64,000 nucleotides of DNA from Caenimonas koreensis DSM 17982 (lineage in GTDB: Bacteria > Pseudomonadota > Gammaproteobacteria > Burkholderiales > Burkholderiaceae_C). The notes under the pieces are model-generated. The model was not told where the DNA came from, ran no database searches, and worked only from the letters and a program-made list of their open reading frames with translations. A program made the position numbers and the translations under genes. The stretch is taken from NCBI RefSeq assembly GCF_009646335.1, contig NZ_WJBU01000001.1, positions 1 to 64,000 on the forward strand, in the 5' to 3' direction. Positions 46,462 through 56,711 of this stretch are shown one piece after another (within the stretch, counting starts at the first letter, position 1; the number at the start of each line of letters is the position of its first letter).

Positions 46462-48471
46462 CTAGGGCTTCACGCCGCGCATCAGCCGCAAGCCGTTGGC
46501 CACCACCAGCAGCGTCGCGCCCAGGTCCGCGAACACCGCCATCCACATCGTTGCGCTGCCGAACACCGCCAGCACGAAGAACACGGCCTTGATGCCGAGC
46601 GCCAGGGAAATGTTCTGCCAGAGCACCGCGTGCGTCTTGCGCGACAGGCGCACCGTTTCAGCCACGCGCTGCAGGTTGTCGTTCATGATCACGACGTCAG
46701 CGGCTTCCATGGCGGTGTCCGTGCCGGCGCCGCCCATCGCGAAGCCGATGTCGGCCTGCGCCAGTGCCGGCGCGTCGTTGATGCCGTCGCCTGCCATGGC
46801 CGTCGGGCCGTAGCGCTTTTGCATCTGCTTGATCGCTTCGAGCTTGGCCTCGGGCAGCAGCTCGCCGCGAGCGTCGTCAATGCCTGCCTGCCGCGCGATG
46901 TGCGTGGCCGTCGCCGTGTTGTCGCCCGTGAGCATGACGGGCGTGACGCCGAGCAACTTCAAGTCGGCAATGGCCTGCTTCGAACTCTCGCGAATCGTGT
47001 CGCCCACGGCAAACAGCGCCAGAACGCTGGACTCGTCGGCCAGCAGCGTGACCGAGCGGCCTTGCGCCTCATGCGTGGCCAGCTCAGCCTCCAGGTCGGC
47101 GCCGCACAAGCCCCGCTCATGAATCGCGCGGTGGTTGGCCAGCGTGAGCTTGCGGCCGCCGACAGTGCCACTCACGCCGCGGCCCGGCAGCGCTGCGAAG
47201 TCGCTCACCTGCGCAGGCCCAGCCGCAATGCCCGCTGCGATGGCTTGCGACACCGGATGGTCTGAGCGGGTGGCCAGGCTCTGCGCAAGCTGCATGACGG
47301 CTGCCTCATCGCCCTCGCCCCACACACGCCATGCGACCAGTGTCGGCTTGCCTTCGGTCACGGTGCCCGTCTTGTCGAGCGCGACGGCCTTCAGGTTGCG
47401 CGCTTGCTCCAGGTACGTGCCGCCCTTGATCAGGATGCCGCGCCGCGCTGCCGCGGCCAGGCCGCTCACCACCGTGACGGGCGTGGAGATCACCAGCGCG
47501 CACGGACACGCGATCACGAGCAGCACCAGCGCCTTGTAGAGCGCCTGCAGCCACGTGAGGTCCAGCAGGAACGGCGTGAGCACGGCGACAGCCACGGCAA
47601 TTGCGAACACAACTGGCGTGTAGATCGCAGCGAATTTGTCCACGAACCGCTGCGTCGGCGCGCGGGTGCCCTGCGCTTCTTCCACGGCGTGAATGATTCG
47701 CGCGAGCGTCGTGTCGGTGGCGATATGCGTCACACGAAACTGCAACTCGCCCGTCTCGTTGATCGTGCCTGCGTACACCGTGTCGCCGGGCGCCTTGTCG
47801 ACGGGAATGCTCTCGCCAGTCACAGGCGCCTGGTTGATCGTGCTGGTGCCATGCGTGACGACACCGTCGAGCGGCACGCGTGCGCCCGGCTTGATGCGCA
47901 GCACGCCGTCCAGCGCGACGTCCGTGGCTTTGACGGTCTTCCAGCTGCCATCGGGTTGCTGCAGATCTGCCTCAGCGGGCGCGAGATCGACCAGGCCTTT
48001 GATTGCATTGCGCGCGCGATCGACCGCATACGCTTCGATCAACTCGGCGATCGAATAAAGCGCCATCACCATCGCTGCTTCGGGCCACTGGCCGATGGCG
48101 AGTGCGCCCGTCACGGCCACCGACATCAATGCGTTGATGTTCAGCTTCAGGTGCAGGACGGCCTGTAGGCCCTTCTTGTACACCTCCAGGCCCGACAGCC
48201 AGATCGCCGCTACAGCGAGCAGGAAGACAGCGACCTTCCACACAGTGCCTTCGAGCCCCGCGAACTCGATGCATTCCGCCGCGATGGCCAATACCAGCGC
48301 GAAACCCAGGCGCCACGGACTATCCGCGACGCCATGGTCGTGATCGTGGTCGTGGTCGTGGGCATCGTCGTGGTCGTGGTCGTGGCCACCCGTCACGACG
48401 GCACCCGCGGCGACCCGCTCGATCTTGTGTGCGTCGGGCTCGCAGCAGTGCGGAGTGATTTCTTGCTTCAT
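46462..48471 (-). CDS. cadA: Heavy-metal P1B-type ATPase (Cd/Zn/Pb exporter)
   Basis: A 669-residue exporter. The N-terminus has no HMA domain. Instead it carries a CCEPD motif (Cys9-Cys10) and a long His/Asp tract (GHDHDHDDAHDHDHDHDHG, about 29-47), both plausible metal-binding. It has the CPC motif in VIACPCALVIS, phosphorylation site DKTGT, GDGINDAPAL, and an HP-type SDHP motif in RSDHPVSQAI. P1B-2 ATPases with CPC plus divergent MerR regulators export Zn2+, Cd2+ and Pb2+. It is divergent from the cadR-like gene. I used ATG 48471; an earlier one (48492) adds seven residues. Confidence 0.85.
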   Translation of the reverse strand: MKQEITPHCCEPDAHKIERVAAGAVVTGGHDHDHDDAHDHDHDHDHGVADSPWRLGFALVLAIAAECIEFAGLEGTVWKVAVFLLAVAAIWLSGLEVYKKGLQAVLHLKLNINALMSVAVTGALAIGQWPEAAMVMALYSIAELIEAYAVDRARNAIKGLVDLAPAEADLQQPDGSWKTVKATDVALDGVLRIKPGARVPLDGVVTHGTSTINQAPVTGESIPVDKAPGDTVYAGTINETGELQFRVTHIATDTTLARIIHAVEEAQGTRAPTQRFVDKFAAIYTPVVFAIAVAVAVLTPFLLDLTWLQALYKALVLLVIACPCALVISTPVTVVSGLAAAARRGILIKGGTYLEQARNLKAVALDKTGTVTEGKPTLVAWRVWGEGDEAAVMQLAQSLATRSDHPVSQAIAAGIAAGPAQVSDFAALPGRGVSGTVGGRKLTLANHRAIHERGLCGADLEAELATHEAQGRSVTLLADESSVLALFAVGDTIRESSKQAIADLKLLGVTPVMLTGDNTATATHIARQAGIDDARGELLPEAKLEAIKQMQKRYGPTAMAGDGINDAPALAQADIGFAMGGAGTDTAMEAADVVIMNDNLQRVAETVRLSRKTHAVLWQNISLALGIKAVFFVLAVFGSATMWMAVFADLGATLLVVANGLRLMRGVKP

Positions 48472-48482
48472 GCCAAGATTGG

Positions 48483-48508
48483 AAAGCTTCAAGTCACTTC
48501 AAGGTCAA
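48483..48508 (-). promoter_or_regulatory. Probable MerR-type operator/promoter of the metal ATPase
   Basis: The dyad CTTCAAGT-C-ACTTCAAG (48488-48504) has one mismatch. On the minus strand it is preceded by TTGACC (-35-like, 48508-48503). The stretched spacing before the gene is as expected for MerR regulators, although the -10 match is weak. Confidence 0.5.
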
Positions 48509-48510
48509 GC

Positions 48511-48966
48511 ATGGGCACTCCAATCCCGCACTATCGTATCGGGGAAGCGGCCGCGCAGGCTGGCGTGAGCGCGGCAAATATCCGTTACTACGAAAAGGAA
48601 GGGCTGCTCACCCCGCGCGGGCGCAGCGAGAACAGCTACCGCTTCTACACGGATGAAGACGTTCACCAGCTGCGCTTCATCCGCCTGTGCCGCGCGATGG
48701 ACATGTCGCTTGATGAAGTGCGCACCCTGCTGGGGCTGGACCTGCGAAAAAGATCCGATTGCGAGACAGCCACCGAGGCGCTGAGCGAGCACATTGGCCA
48801 CGTGCGGCAACGGCTCGCTGAGCTCAAGGGCCTGCTCACCGAGCTGACTGCGCTGCGCGATCGCTGCGATGGCGGCCCGAAGTGCCGCGTGATCGAGGCA
48901 CTTCACGCAAAAGCGGATGCGCCGCCTTCGGGCAAGGCGCGGGCGAAGGCGCACCGCCACGTTTGA
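48511..48966 (+). CDS. cadR: MerR-family heavy-metal regulator (CadR/PbrR-like)
   Basis: A 151-residue activator. The MerR winged helix is YRIGEAAAQAGVSAANIRYYEKEGLL (about 8-33). A dimerisation helix follows, with Cys84, Cys119 and Cys125 as candidate metal ligands (SDCETATEAL, DRCDGGPKCR). A basic tail ends AHRHV. The three-Cys pattern and C-terminal His fit CadR/PbrR-type sensors of Cd2+ or Pb2+. It starts directly beside the dyad at 48483-48508 and is divergent from the ATPase gene it should control. The start MGTPIPHYRIGEAA is natural; upstream in-frame codons are antisense to the His tract. Confidence 0.85.
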   Translation: MGTPIPHYRIGEAAAQAGVSAANIRYYEKEGLLTPRGRSENSYRFYTDEDVHQLRFIRLCRAMDMSLDEVRTLLGLDLRKRSDCETATEALSEHIGHVRQRLAELKGLLTELTALRDRCDGGPKCRVIEALHAKADAPPSGKARAKAHRHV

Positions 48967-49059
48967 GTTAGAAGCCGCACACCGCGGCGCTGGCCCGCTG
49001 CTGAGCCGCCGCTGGGTCAGCAGCGCGGGCTCAACGCAAGATGCTCAGTGCGAGGGGGC

Positions 49060-49269
49060 TCAGACCGGGCTGTCGGGGCTCTGGTGGCGCTTCTTGCCGG
49101 CAGCTCGGCCTTCTTCGCTGGTGAACTGGTGGGCGCGACCGCAAGCGTGTGCAGCGCGACCGCCCATGCTGGCGATTTCCTTCTTCTTCTCGGGCGACAT
49201 GGCGGCAAAGCCGCGCAGGCGCTTTTCGGAAGTCGTCGCGGCGACGGTGGTCGTGGTGGGTTCCTGCAT
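49060..49269 (-). CDS. KGG-motif general stress protein (69 aa)
   Basis: A small protein with the KGG/GsiB-like repeat pattern: RGFAAMSPEKKKEIASMGGRAAHACGRAHQFTSEEGRAAGKK. It has two GG/G-x-A-A units around MSPEKKKEIAS. Such proteins are made in general stress responses in many bacteria; their biochemistry is unclear. I chose ATG 49269 because AAGGAAGG stands 6 nt before it; the earlier ATG (49320) gives an N-terminus without family features. The YTGTAGGACA motif lies at 49329-49339, 60 nt upstream. Confidence 0.75.
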   Translation of the reverse strand: MQEPTTTTVAATTSEKRLRGFAAMSPEKKKEIASMGGRAAHACGRAHQFTSEEGRAAGKKRHQSPDSPV

Positions 49270-49328
49270 GGTGCCTTCCTTGTGGAGCTGTTCGGAAAGC
49301 TGATCGTCTCGCAAGCTCAACCTTGGCC

Positions 49329-49339
49329 TTGTAGGACAA
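49329..49339. promoter_or_regulatory. TTGTAGGACAA motif upstream of the KGG protein
   Basis: TTGT-AGG-ACAA is an 11-bp near-palindrome 60 nt upstream of the 49269 start. It matches the motifs at 42881-42891 and 58990-59001. Confidence 0.4.
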
Positions 49340-49404
49340 CGCCTCAGGAATGCGTCGGCTGGCTCAGCGCAACGGGGGCTTTGCGCCTTGAGTGCGTGTG
49401 CCGG

Positions 49405-50346
49405 TCAATGCGGCAGGTACTGCGAAACCAATTGCGAGACGATCTGCGCCTGAAGGAGGTCTTTGGAACGCTTCAATGGATCGCGGTCAGCACGCGCGCC
49501 AAGTTCGCGCTTGATCCGGGCAAATGCCACCGGACTGATCGTGTCCATTCGCGCCATGGCGCCGGAGGTTGCGACGACCACCTGGCTGAAGCGGCTCGAC
49601 GACAGGAGTTGATCGCCTGTGGGCACCTGCACGGCCCACATGTCGTCTTCATCGTCGCTCATTCGCAAGGGGTGTGGATCGCCGTCGCGCGCCGTGCGCT
49701 GAATGATGTCGACTTCAAAGCCTTTGTCATTCACCACGGTCTGCAACTGGTCGCTGCGAACACTGAAGGATTTGTCGGCCTTGCGCAGCACCGCCACCAG
49801 TGATGAATCAACCCGCTGCAAACGGGTGAAGACGCTCAAGCGCTTTTGCGTGTCGAACAGCAAGTCGATGTCCCGTGTCGCGGTGGCCGCCGATTCGACG
49901 CGCACACCGCAAGCAGTTTCGTACGCATACAACGCATGCGTGCCAACGGTAATGAAGTGCTCGGCGAGGCCCGCTTGAGACAGTGCCTGCAAGACGTCCA
50001 CGACGATTGCAGGTGTCCTGCCAACGCGAAGCGCCCGATTGAGTCGGACTTGCTCGGCAAGCGACTCGCGCAGTGATTGAACCCGGCTTTCCGCTGCTGA
50101 TTTGCGTTGTACAAAGCGTTCGTGGATGAGACGGTTTTCCTCGGTGTCCGGCCCGAGTGACTTCTGGCCGCCACCCGCCGCCAGTCGAATCAGGTAGCGC
50201 CGCCCGCCCTGTTCGCGCCAGAACATCGACCCGCGCACGGCCAACGCCTCCGCCTGCGCCTGCTCAAGCGCAGTGAAGACAGCTTCGGCGTCGATGTACT
50301 GACGCTTCTGGCCATCGGTGAGTTCAAGGAACGGCTGCATTTTCAC
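49405..50346 (-). CDS. GSU2403-type nucleotidyltransferase-fold protein
   Basis: A 313-residue protein. The N-terminal part (about 1-115) is helical and rich in Arg/Gln. The core (about 120-230) reads LAEHFITVGTHALYAYETACGV, then TRDIDLLFDTQKR with the nucleotidyltransferase Asp pair. It is followed by KGFEVDIIQR with a third acidic residue. This is the layout of the GSU2403 family (DUF2268/NTP_transf-like fold), a minor group of predicted nucleotidyltransferases often seen alone; its substrate is unknown. A MNT/HEPN-type toxin-antitoxin partner is not adjacent. The region upstream is AT-rich (50347-50400), unlike the flanking genes. Confidence 0.6.
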   Translation of the reverse strand: MKMQPFLELTDGQKRQYIDAEAVFTALEQAQAEALAVRGSMFWREQGGRRYLIRLAAGGGQKSLGPDTEENRLIHERFVQRKSAAESRVQSLRESLAEQVRLNRALRVGRTPAIVVDVLQALSQAGLAEHFITVGTHALYAYETACGVRVESAATATRDIDLLFDTQKRLSVFTRLQRVDSSLVAVLRKADKSFSVRSDQLQTVVNDKGFEVDIIQRTARDGDPHPLRMSDDEDDMWAVQVPTGDQLLSSSRFSQVVVATSGAMARMDTISPVAFARIKRELGARADRDPLKRSKDLLQAQIVSQLVSQYLPH

Positions 50347-50438
50347 TAAAAAATAGGAAAATCAGAAAATACCTTGAAAACCCTTATAAATCAATAGCTT
50401 GCCGCCACGGATTTGCGGCGCTGCGCAGCCAGCCGGCC

Positions 50439-52679
<2,241 letters not shown>

Positions 52680-52790
52680 AAGGTGCGGGGCATGCGGCGC
52701 GAGCGCGCCAGCAGGCAAGCCGCTGATTCTAGGAGACAAGGCCCGCTAAAGGGGCCCTGGCTCTCTATTGACCGCAGGCAACGGGCGTGA

Positions 52791-53243
52791 TTACTGGCGG
52801 CGCTGCAGCTGGCCGCGCACTTCGCCGCCCGGGAACTGCGTCGAGTGGATGTTGACGTACCACAGGCCCGCCATCAGGTCGGCGGCTTGTGCGCTCGTGA
52901 GCACCGCCTCGCCCTGGATCGGCTGCGTGATCACATTTGCAAACGGGATCACCACACCGGCGTTCTTGCCCATGGGCGCCGGGCCATGAATGTGGCCCAT
53001 CGTTGGCGAGGTGACGTCGCTGTAGGTAATCTTCCACGTCAGCTTGCTGGTGTTGTGGTTGAACATGACTTCAGCTGCGCCGCGGCCCTTGGAGGCATTG
53101 GCCGGCACCTCTTGCGCGCCCGAGAGGGTCGCCTCATAGATATCGATTTTTTCGGAGGGGCGCATCTGGCCGCAACCAGTTGCCGCAACAGCGACGACGG
53201 CGGCCGCCATACAGGTGCGCAGGAAAGTGGACCGATTCAGCAT
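52791..53243 (-). CDS. CHRD-domain lipoprotein
   Basis: A 150-residue exported protein. Its signal peptide is MLNRSTFLRTCMAAAVVAVAATGC with a plausible lipobox (AATGC, Cys24). The CHRD domain (about 35-150) begins YEATLSGAQEVPANASKGRGAA, continues TSPTMGHIHGPAPMGKNAGVV and ends WYVNIHSTQFPGGEVRGQL. CHRD domains occur in secreted or periplasmic bacterial proteins (and chordin) and have unclear function. It is divergent from the Ldh-type dehydrogenase with 178 nt between. Confidence 0.85.
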   Translation of the reverse strand: MLNRSTFLRTCMAAAVVAVAATGCGQMRPSEKIDIYEATLSGAQEVPANASKGRGAAEVMFNHNTSKLTWKITYSDVTSPTMGHIHGPAPMGKNAGVVIPFANVITQPIQGEAVLTSAQAADLMAGLWYVNIHSTQFPGGEVRGQLQRRQ

Positions 53244-53421
53244 GATGTTTCCTCGTTCTGGACGAGTCGCGATTGTGGGGGTCCGGTGCACCAGAAGTCC
53301 AGCGCTACTGTTGCCAGCCCAACGGCTGCGCGCTCCCACCCGGCAACGGCAACACTGCGACTGGCTCGCGTCACGGCCGATGAGCTTACGCTACGGGTTG
53401 CATGCTTTCGACGGAGAACCC

Positions 53422-54492
53422 GTGACCATAACGACCCCCCTCACCTTTGCCAGCACCGATCTGGTCGACTTCGCGCGCGGGCTGCTCGCTGCCAGCGGCT
53501 TGCCTGCGGACAAGGCCGACGCCGTCGCCGCCATACTCGTCGAAGGGGACCTCATGGGCCACGACACGCATGGCCTGGCACTGCTGGCGGGCTACCTGGA
53601 GGCCATCGAAACTGGCACCATGCGGCGCGAGGGCGAGCCCCTCGTCATCGCCGACTCACCAGCCGCCGTCACATGGGATGGCCAGCGTCTGCCCGGGCCC
53701 TGGCTCGTGTTGAAAGCGATGGAAGAGGCTGCGCAGCGCGCGGCTCGGCTTGGCACCGGCACCGTCGTGATCCGGCGCAGCCACCACATCGCAAGCCTTG
53801 AATCGTTTCTCAGGCGCGCTACTGACCGCGGCTTGCTGATGATCCTCACATGCTCTGACCCCAACACGGCCAGCGTCGCGCCATTCGGCGGGCTCGACCC
53901 TGTGTTCACGCCCAACCCGATGGCCTTCGGCATTCCGGCGCCCGGCACGCCCGTGCTGGTGGACATCTCGACATCCGCCACCACGAATGGCATGACGAAT
54001 CGGATGCACAAGGAAGGCCGGCAGTTCGATGCGCACTGGTTGCTCGACGGCCTGGGCGCACCGAGCACTGACCCGGGCGTGCTGTTCCGCGAGCCCAAGG
54101 GCACGATCCTGCCGCTGGGTGGCATGGATTCGGGTCACAAGGGCTATGGCCTGGCGCTGATGGTGGAAGCCCTGACGGGTGGACTCGCCGGCCATGGCCG
54201 CGCTGACCCGCCCGAGGGTTGGGGCGCGACGGTGTTCCTGCAGATCATCGACCCGCGTGCGTTCGCTGGCATCGACGCGTTCCACAAGCAGATCGGGACC
54301 GTGGTCGATCAATGCCGCGCGTCCAGGCCGGGCAAGCCGGGCCGGCCCGTACGCACCCCTGGCGAGCGCGGCTCGGCGCTGGCTGCGAAACAACGCCAGT
54401 CAGGCGTGGCGCTCCACCCGTCCATCATGCCGGCCCTGGAGCCATGGGCTGCCAAGCTGGGCGTGCCAGCGCCGCTTGCGCGCAGCGCGTGA
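53422..54492 (+). CDS. Ldh/malate-lactate-type NAD(P)-dependent dehydrogenase
   Basis: About 356 residues of the malate/L-lactate/ureidoglycolate dehydrogenase family (not Rossmann-type). It has HDTHGLALLAGYLEAIETG (substrate-binding His), VVIRRSHHIASLESFLRRA, CSDPNTASVAPFGGLDPVFTPNPMAFGIP, LVDISTSATTNG, and GGMDSGHKGYGLALMVEALTG. These enzymes reduce 2-oxo acids or related compounds; the substrate here is unknown. I chose GTG 53422 (GGAGAAC upstream); an earlier ATG (53380) adds 14 residues. Confidence 0.85.
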   Translation: MTITTPLTFASTDLVDFARGLLAASGLPADKADAVAAILVEGDLMGHDTHGLALLAGYLEAIETGTMRREGEPLVIADSPAAVTWDGQRLPGPWLVLKAMEEAAQRAARLGTGTVVIRRSHHIASLESFLRRATDRGLLMILTCSDPNTASVAPFGGLDPVFTPNPMAFGIPAPGTPVLVDISTSATTNGMTNRMHKEGRQFDAHWLLDGLGAPSTDPGVLFREPKGTILPLGGMDSGHKGYGLALMVEALTGGLAGHGRADPPEGWGATVFLQIIDPRAFAGIDAFHKQIGTVVDQCRASRPGKPGRPVRTPGERGSALAAKQRQSGVALHPSIMPALEPWAAKLGVPAPLARSA

Positions 54493-54496
54493 GCAC

Positions 54497-55540
54497 TCAG
54501 CCGGCCATCATCCCGAGGCCGGCAAAACGGCTCATCATCTGCTCGCTGCGCACGGGCGGCGGGGTCACGCAGATCAGCGCGAGCTCGTCGTCCTCGTCGA
54601 ATTCCTCCATCACCATGCAACTGCGAAGCTCGGCATGCACCTCGTCGGCCACCGCCTCGTAGGTCTCCGGCGAAATGGCAACGCTGCCGCTGGCAGCTTT
54701 GGCAGCCATCCTGGCCGCGTAGCGCGTCTCGGTCCCGATCAGCGTGCAGGCTTCCATGTGGTCATTGCGGTAAATGCCGATATCGCAGATGCCGGTTCCC
54801 ATGCCCATGCGCAGGCGCAATTCGCCGGCAGCGCGGTGCAGTTCCAGCGCCATGCGGCAGCAGTCGGCCGGGTCGTCGAAAAACACGACGGCGGCACCAT
54901 CGAAGAAACGGTCGACCACCCCTGAGTGACGCGTGGCCAGCCACTCGACTTCCGCCACGAAGGCGTCGTGGTCCATGGGTGTCAGCAGGCTGGGCGACAC
55001 GGGCTCGGCGTACAGCGTGGTCTGTCGCTTCTCCTCGAAGCGGATCTCCTCGATCTCGGCGCCGTGGAACAGGCGTTGCCACACATCGGGCGGAAGCCGG
55101 CGAGCGAGCTTTTCCGCCAGCGCTTCGATCTTGCGCGCATGCGCAGCCTGCTTCATGTGGCCCTCGACGCGGCGCACCACGAGTTCGGGATCGATCGGTT
55201 TGGTCAGGTAGTCGGCCGCGCCGAGGTTCAGGCCCAGCGTGGCGTCCTGCTGGCTGGCAAGCGCGGTGAGGAAGATGACCGGAATCGTCGCCGTGGGCGT
55301 GTGCTGGCGAATGCGGCGCAGCACCTCGTAGCCATCCATGTCCGGCATCATGATGTCGAGCAGCACCATGTCGGGCGGATTGCGCGACATGACGATCGTC
55401 AGCGCTTCGCGCCCGCTCGATGCCTGGATCACCTCGAAGCGGTCTTCGAAAAGGCCGTTCATCAGGAACAGGTTGTCCGGCATGTCGTCCACGACGAGAA
55501 CGCGCGGAATCCTCTTTGCGTTGTAGTGGCGTGCGGTCAC
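54497..55540 (-). CDS. Response regulator with adenylate/guanylate cyclase-like output domain
   Basis: About 347 residues starting at GTG 55540 (AAAGGA site). Receiver (about 12-130): VLVVDDMPDNLFLMNG, LLDIMMPDMDG with Asp62, and LTKPIDP. The output domain (about 150-340) has class III cyclase features: LATRHSGVVDRFFDGAAVVFF, RMGMGTGICDIGIY, and TETRYAARMAAKAASGSVAISPETYEAV. The usual metal and substrate residues are not all obvious, so activity is uncertain; homologous domains in similar regulators can be inactive and act as ligand-binding modules. It is convergent with the Ldh gene (5-nt gap). No kinase is adjacent. Confidence 0.75.
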   Translation of the reverse strand: MTARHYNAKRIPRVLVVDDMPDNLFLMNGLFEDRFEVIQASSGREALTIVMSRNPPDMVLLDIMMPDMDGYEVLRRIRQHTPTATIPVIFLTALASQQDATLGLNLGAADYLTKPIDPELVVRRVEGHMKQAAHARKIEALAEKLARRLPPDVWQRLFHGAEIEEIRFEEKRQTTLYAEPVSPSLLTPMDHDAFVAEVEWLATRHSGVVDRFFDGAAVVFFDDPADCCRMALELHRAAGELRLRMGMGTGICDIGIYRNDHMEACTLIGTETRYAARMAAKAASGSVAISPETYEAVADEVHAELRSCMVMEEFDEDDELALICVTPPPVRSEQMMSRFAGLGMMAG

Positions 55541-55663
55541 GGTGAAGTCCTTTGGTTTGCGATGAACGATCACACCACGCGCACCACGGCGGCATTTAGG
55601 CAAAACGAGGAGACGGGTTAGGTGAAATTCTCAAGGTCGCGCGACCTGCGACAATCACCGCCT

Positions 55664-55800
55664 GCGACCCCGCTGGCTGCTGGGATACGCAGGGGCGCCG
55701 CCGGAACCGGATGGGGCCTCTGTCAATGGGCCCGCGAGGCGCCTGCAGCCTGCAGGCAGGCATCGAACGTCTGCTCCTGAACGGGGCGGCGAATCCAAGT
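55664..55800 (+). ncRNA. Candidate structured RNA or folded leader (low confidence)
   Basis: A nested fold is visible: an outer CGCC/CCCC...GGGG/GGCG stem, then GGCGCC...GGCGCC arms (55693-55745 area) around an inner GGGCC-N9-GGCCC hairpin. The total is about 130 nt, ending shortly before the 56-residue gene. It could be a 5' leader of that gene or an independent RNA. I could not match it to 6S, 4.5S or a riboswitch consensus. Confidence 0.2.
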
Positions 55801-55832
55801 TCACTATCAACCCAAGTCACAGGAGTTTTTCC

Positions 55833-56003
55833 ATGGGCAACAAGATCGTTACCGAAGCGGACCGCAAAGCCACGCCCGCTGCCAAGAACACCGCGGCGTA
55901 CACCGCCCCGCGCAAGGGCCAGGGCCAGAAGGTCAGCCTCGAACGCGGCGTGTCCACACGCTCGAAGAAGAACCCGGGCAAGCGTCCGCACAAGGGCGGC
56001 TGA
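55833..56003 (+). CDS. Small basic protein of unknown function (56 aa)
   Basis: This 56-codon frame begins MGNKIVTEADRKATPAAKN and ends GKRPHKGG, rich in Lys/Arg/Gly with no hydrophobic segment. A strong CAGGAG site lies 7 nt upstream of the ATG, the main support for it being real. The composition suggests nucleic-acid binding or a disordered stress-type protein. I do not recognise a family. It follows the structured region at 55664-55800 and precedes the DUF2059 gene by 90 nt. Confidence 0.55.
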   Translation: MGNKIVTEADRKATPAAKNTAAYTAPRKGQGQKVSLERGVSTRSKKNPGKRPHKGG

Positions 56004-56093
56004 AGCAGCGGCGGCTCTCACGAGCGCCTGCCAGAAACGGGCGGTTGCACACCGCCTGCCTGCTGAGTCATGCCGGGCGGCTAAACTGCCCGG

Positions 56094-56681
56094 ATGCTCA
56101 AGCGAACCCTCATCCTCCTTCCTTTCCTTCTGGCCGCGGCCGGCGTTCACGCCCAATCCACGCCCGCCAAGAAGGACCTTGTCACCAAAATCCTCAAGCA
56201 ACAGCAGCCTGGCATCGAAGGCATGGCGCGCCAGCTGGTCGAACAGCCCATGGGCGAGCTGCTGCTCAATGCCGGCAGCGTGATCCAGACGCGCGTTCCC
56301 GCTGACAAGCAGCAGGCCCTGGGCAAAGAGATCCAGGCCGACGTCCAGAAATACATCGCCGAGGCCACGCCTATCGTCCAGGCGCGCGCCGTGGCACTTG
56401 CACCCGGCACCGTCGGCACCATGCTCGAAGAAAAATTCACCGAAGACGAACTGCGGCAGGTGCTCGCCATCATGGATTCGCCGGTCTACGCGAAGTACCA
56501 GCGCATGGGCGACGAGTTGCAGCGCGCGCTCGCCGAGAAGGTCGTGCTCGACACCCGCCCCACGATCGAGCCGAAGATGCGAGCGCTCGAATTGAGTGTC
56601 GGCAAGCGTCTGGGTATCACACCGCCGCCCGCCGGCAATGCGCCTGCCAGGGCTCCTGCCAAGGCGCCCGCCAAGCAGTAA
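56094..56681 (+). CDS. Exported DUF2059-family protein
   Basis: 195 residues. Signal peptide MLKRTLILLPFLLAAAGVHAQ is followed by a helical domain whose second half (FTEDELRQVLAIMDSPVYAKYQRMGDELQRAL) is the DUF2059 pattern. The C-terminus is a Pro/Ala linker-like tail (about 175-195). DUF2059 proteins are periplasmic, widespread in Proteobacteria and of unknown function. The start is normal. It faces the FtsH-like gene (convergent, 30-nt gap). Confidence 0.8.
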   Translation: MLKRTLILLPFLLAAAGVHAQSTPAKKDLVTKILKQQQPGIEGMARQLVEQPMGELLLNAGSVIQTRVPADKQQALGKEIQADVQKYIAEATPIVQARAVALAPGTVGTMLEEKFTEDELRQVLAIMDSPVYAKYQRMGDELQRALAEKVVLDTRPTIEPKMRALELSVGKRLGITPPPAGNAPARAPAKAPAKQ

Positions 56682-56711
56682 AGCGCCGCGGGCCTGCTCG
56701 CCCGCAGCGGT

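Noticed and set aside
50347-50438. Possible terminator or toxin-antitoxin partner upstream of the nucleotidyltransferase gene
   Set aside because: The stretch is AT-rich but shows no clear hairpin with T-run and no small coding frame with a ribosome site.
55664-55800. 6S RNA identity for the structured region
   Set aside because: The overall stem plan has some similarity, but I could not match conserved 6S bubble sequences, so only a low-confidence structured RNA is listed.
55596-56201. Minus-strand 201-codon frame near the DUF2059 gene
   Set aside because: Antisense to the exported DUF2059 protein and the small basic protein; composition is Arg/Ala/Gly shadow.
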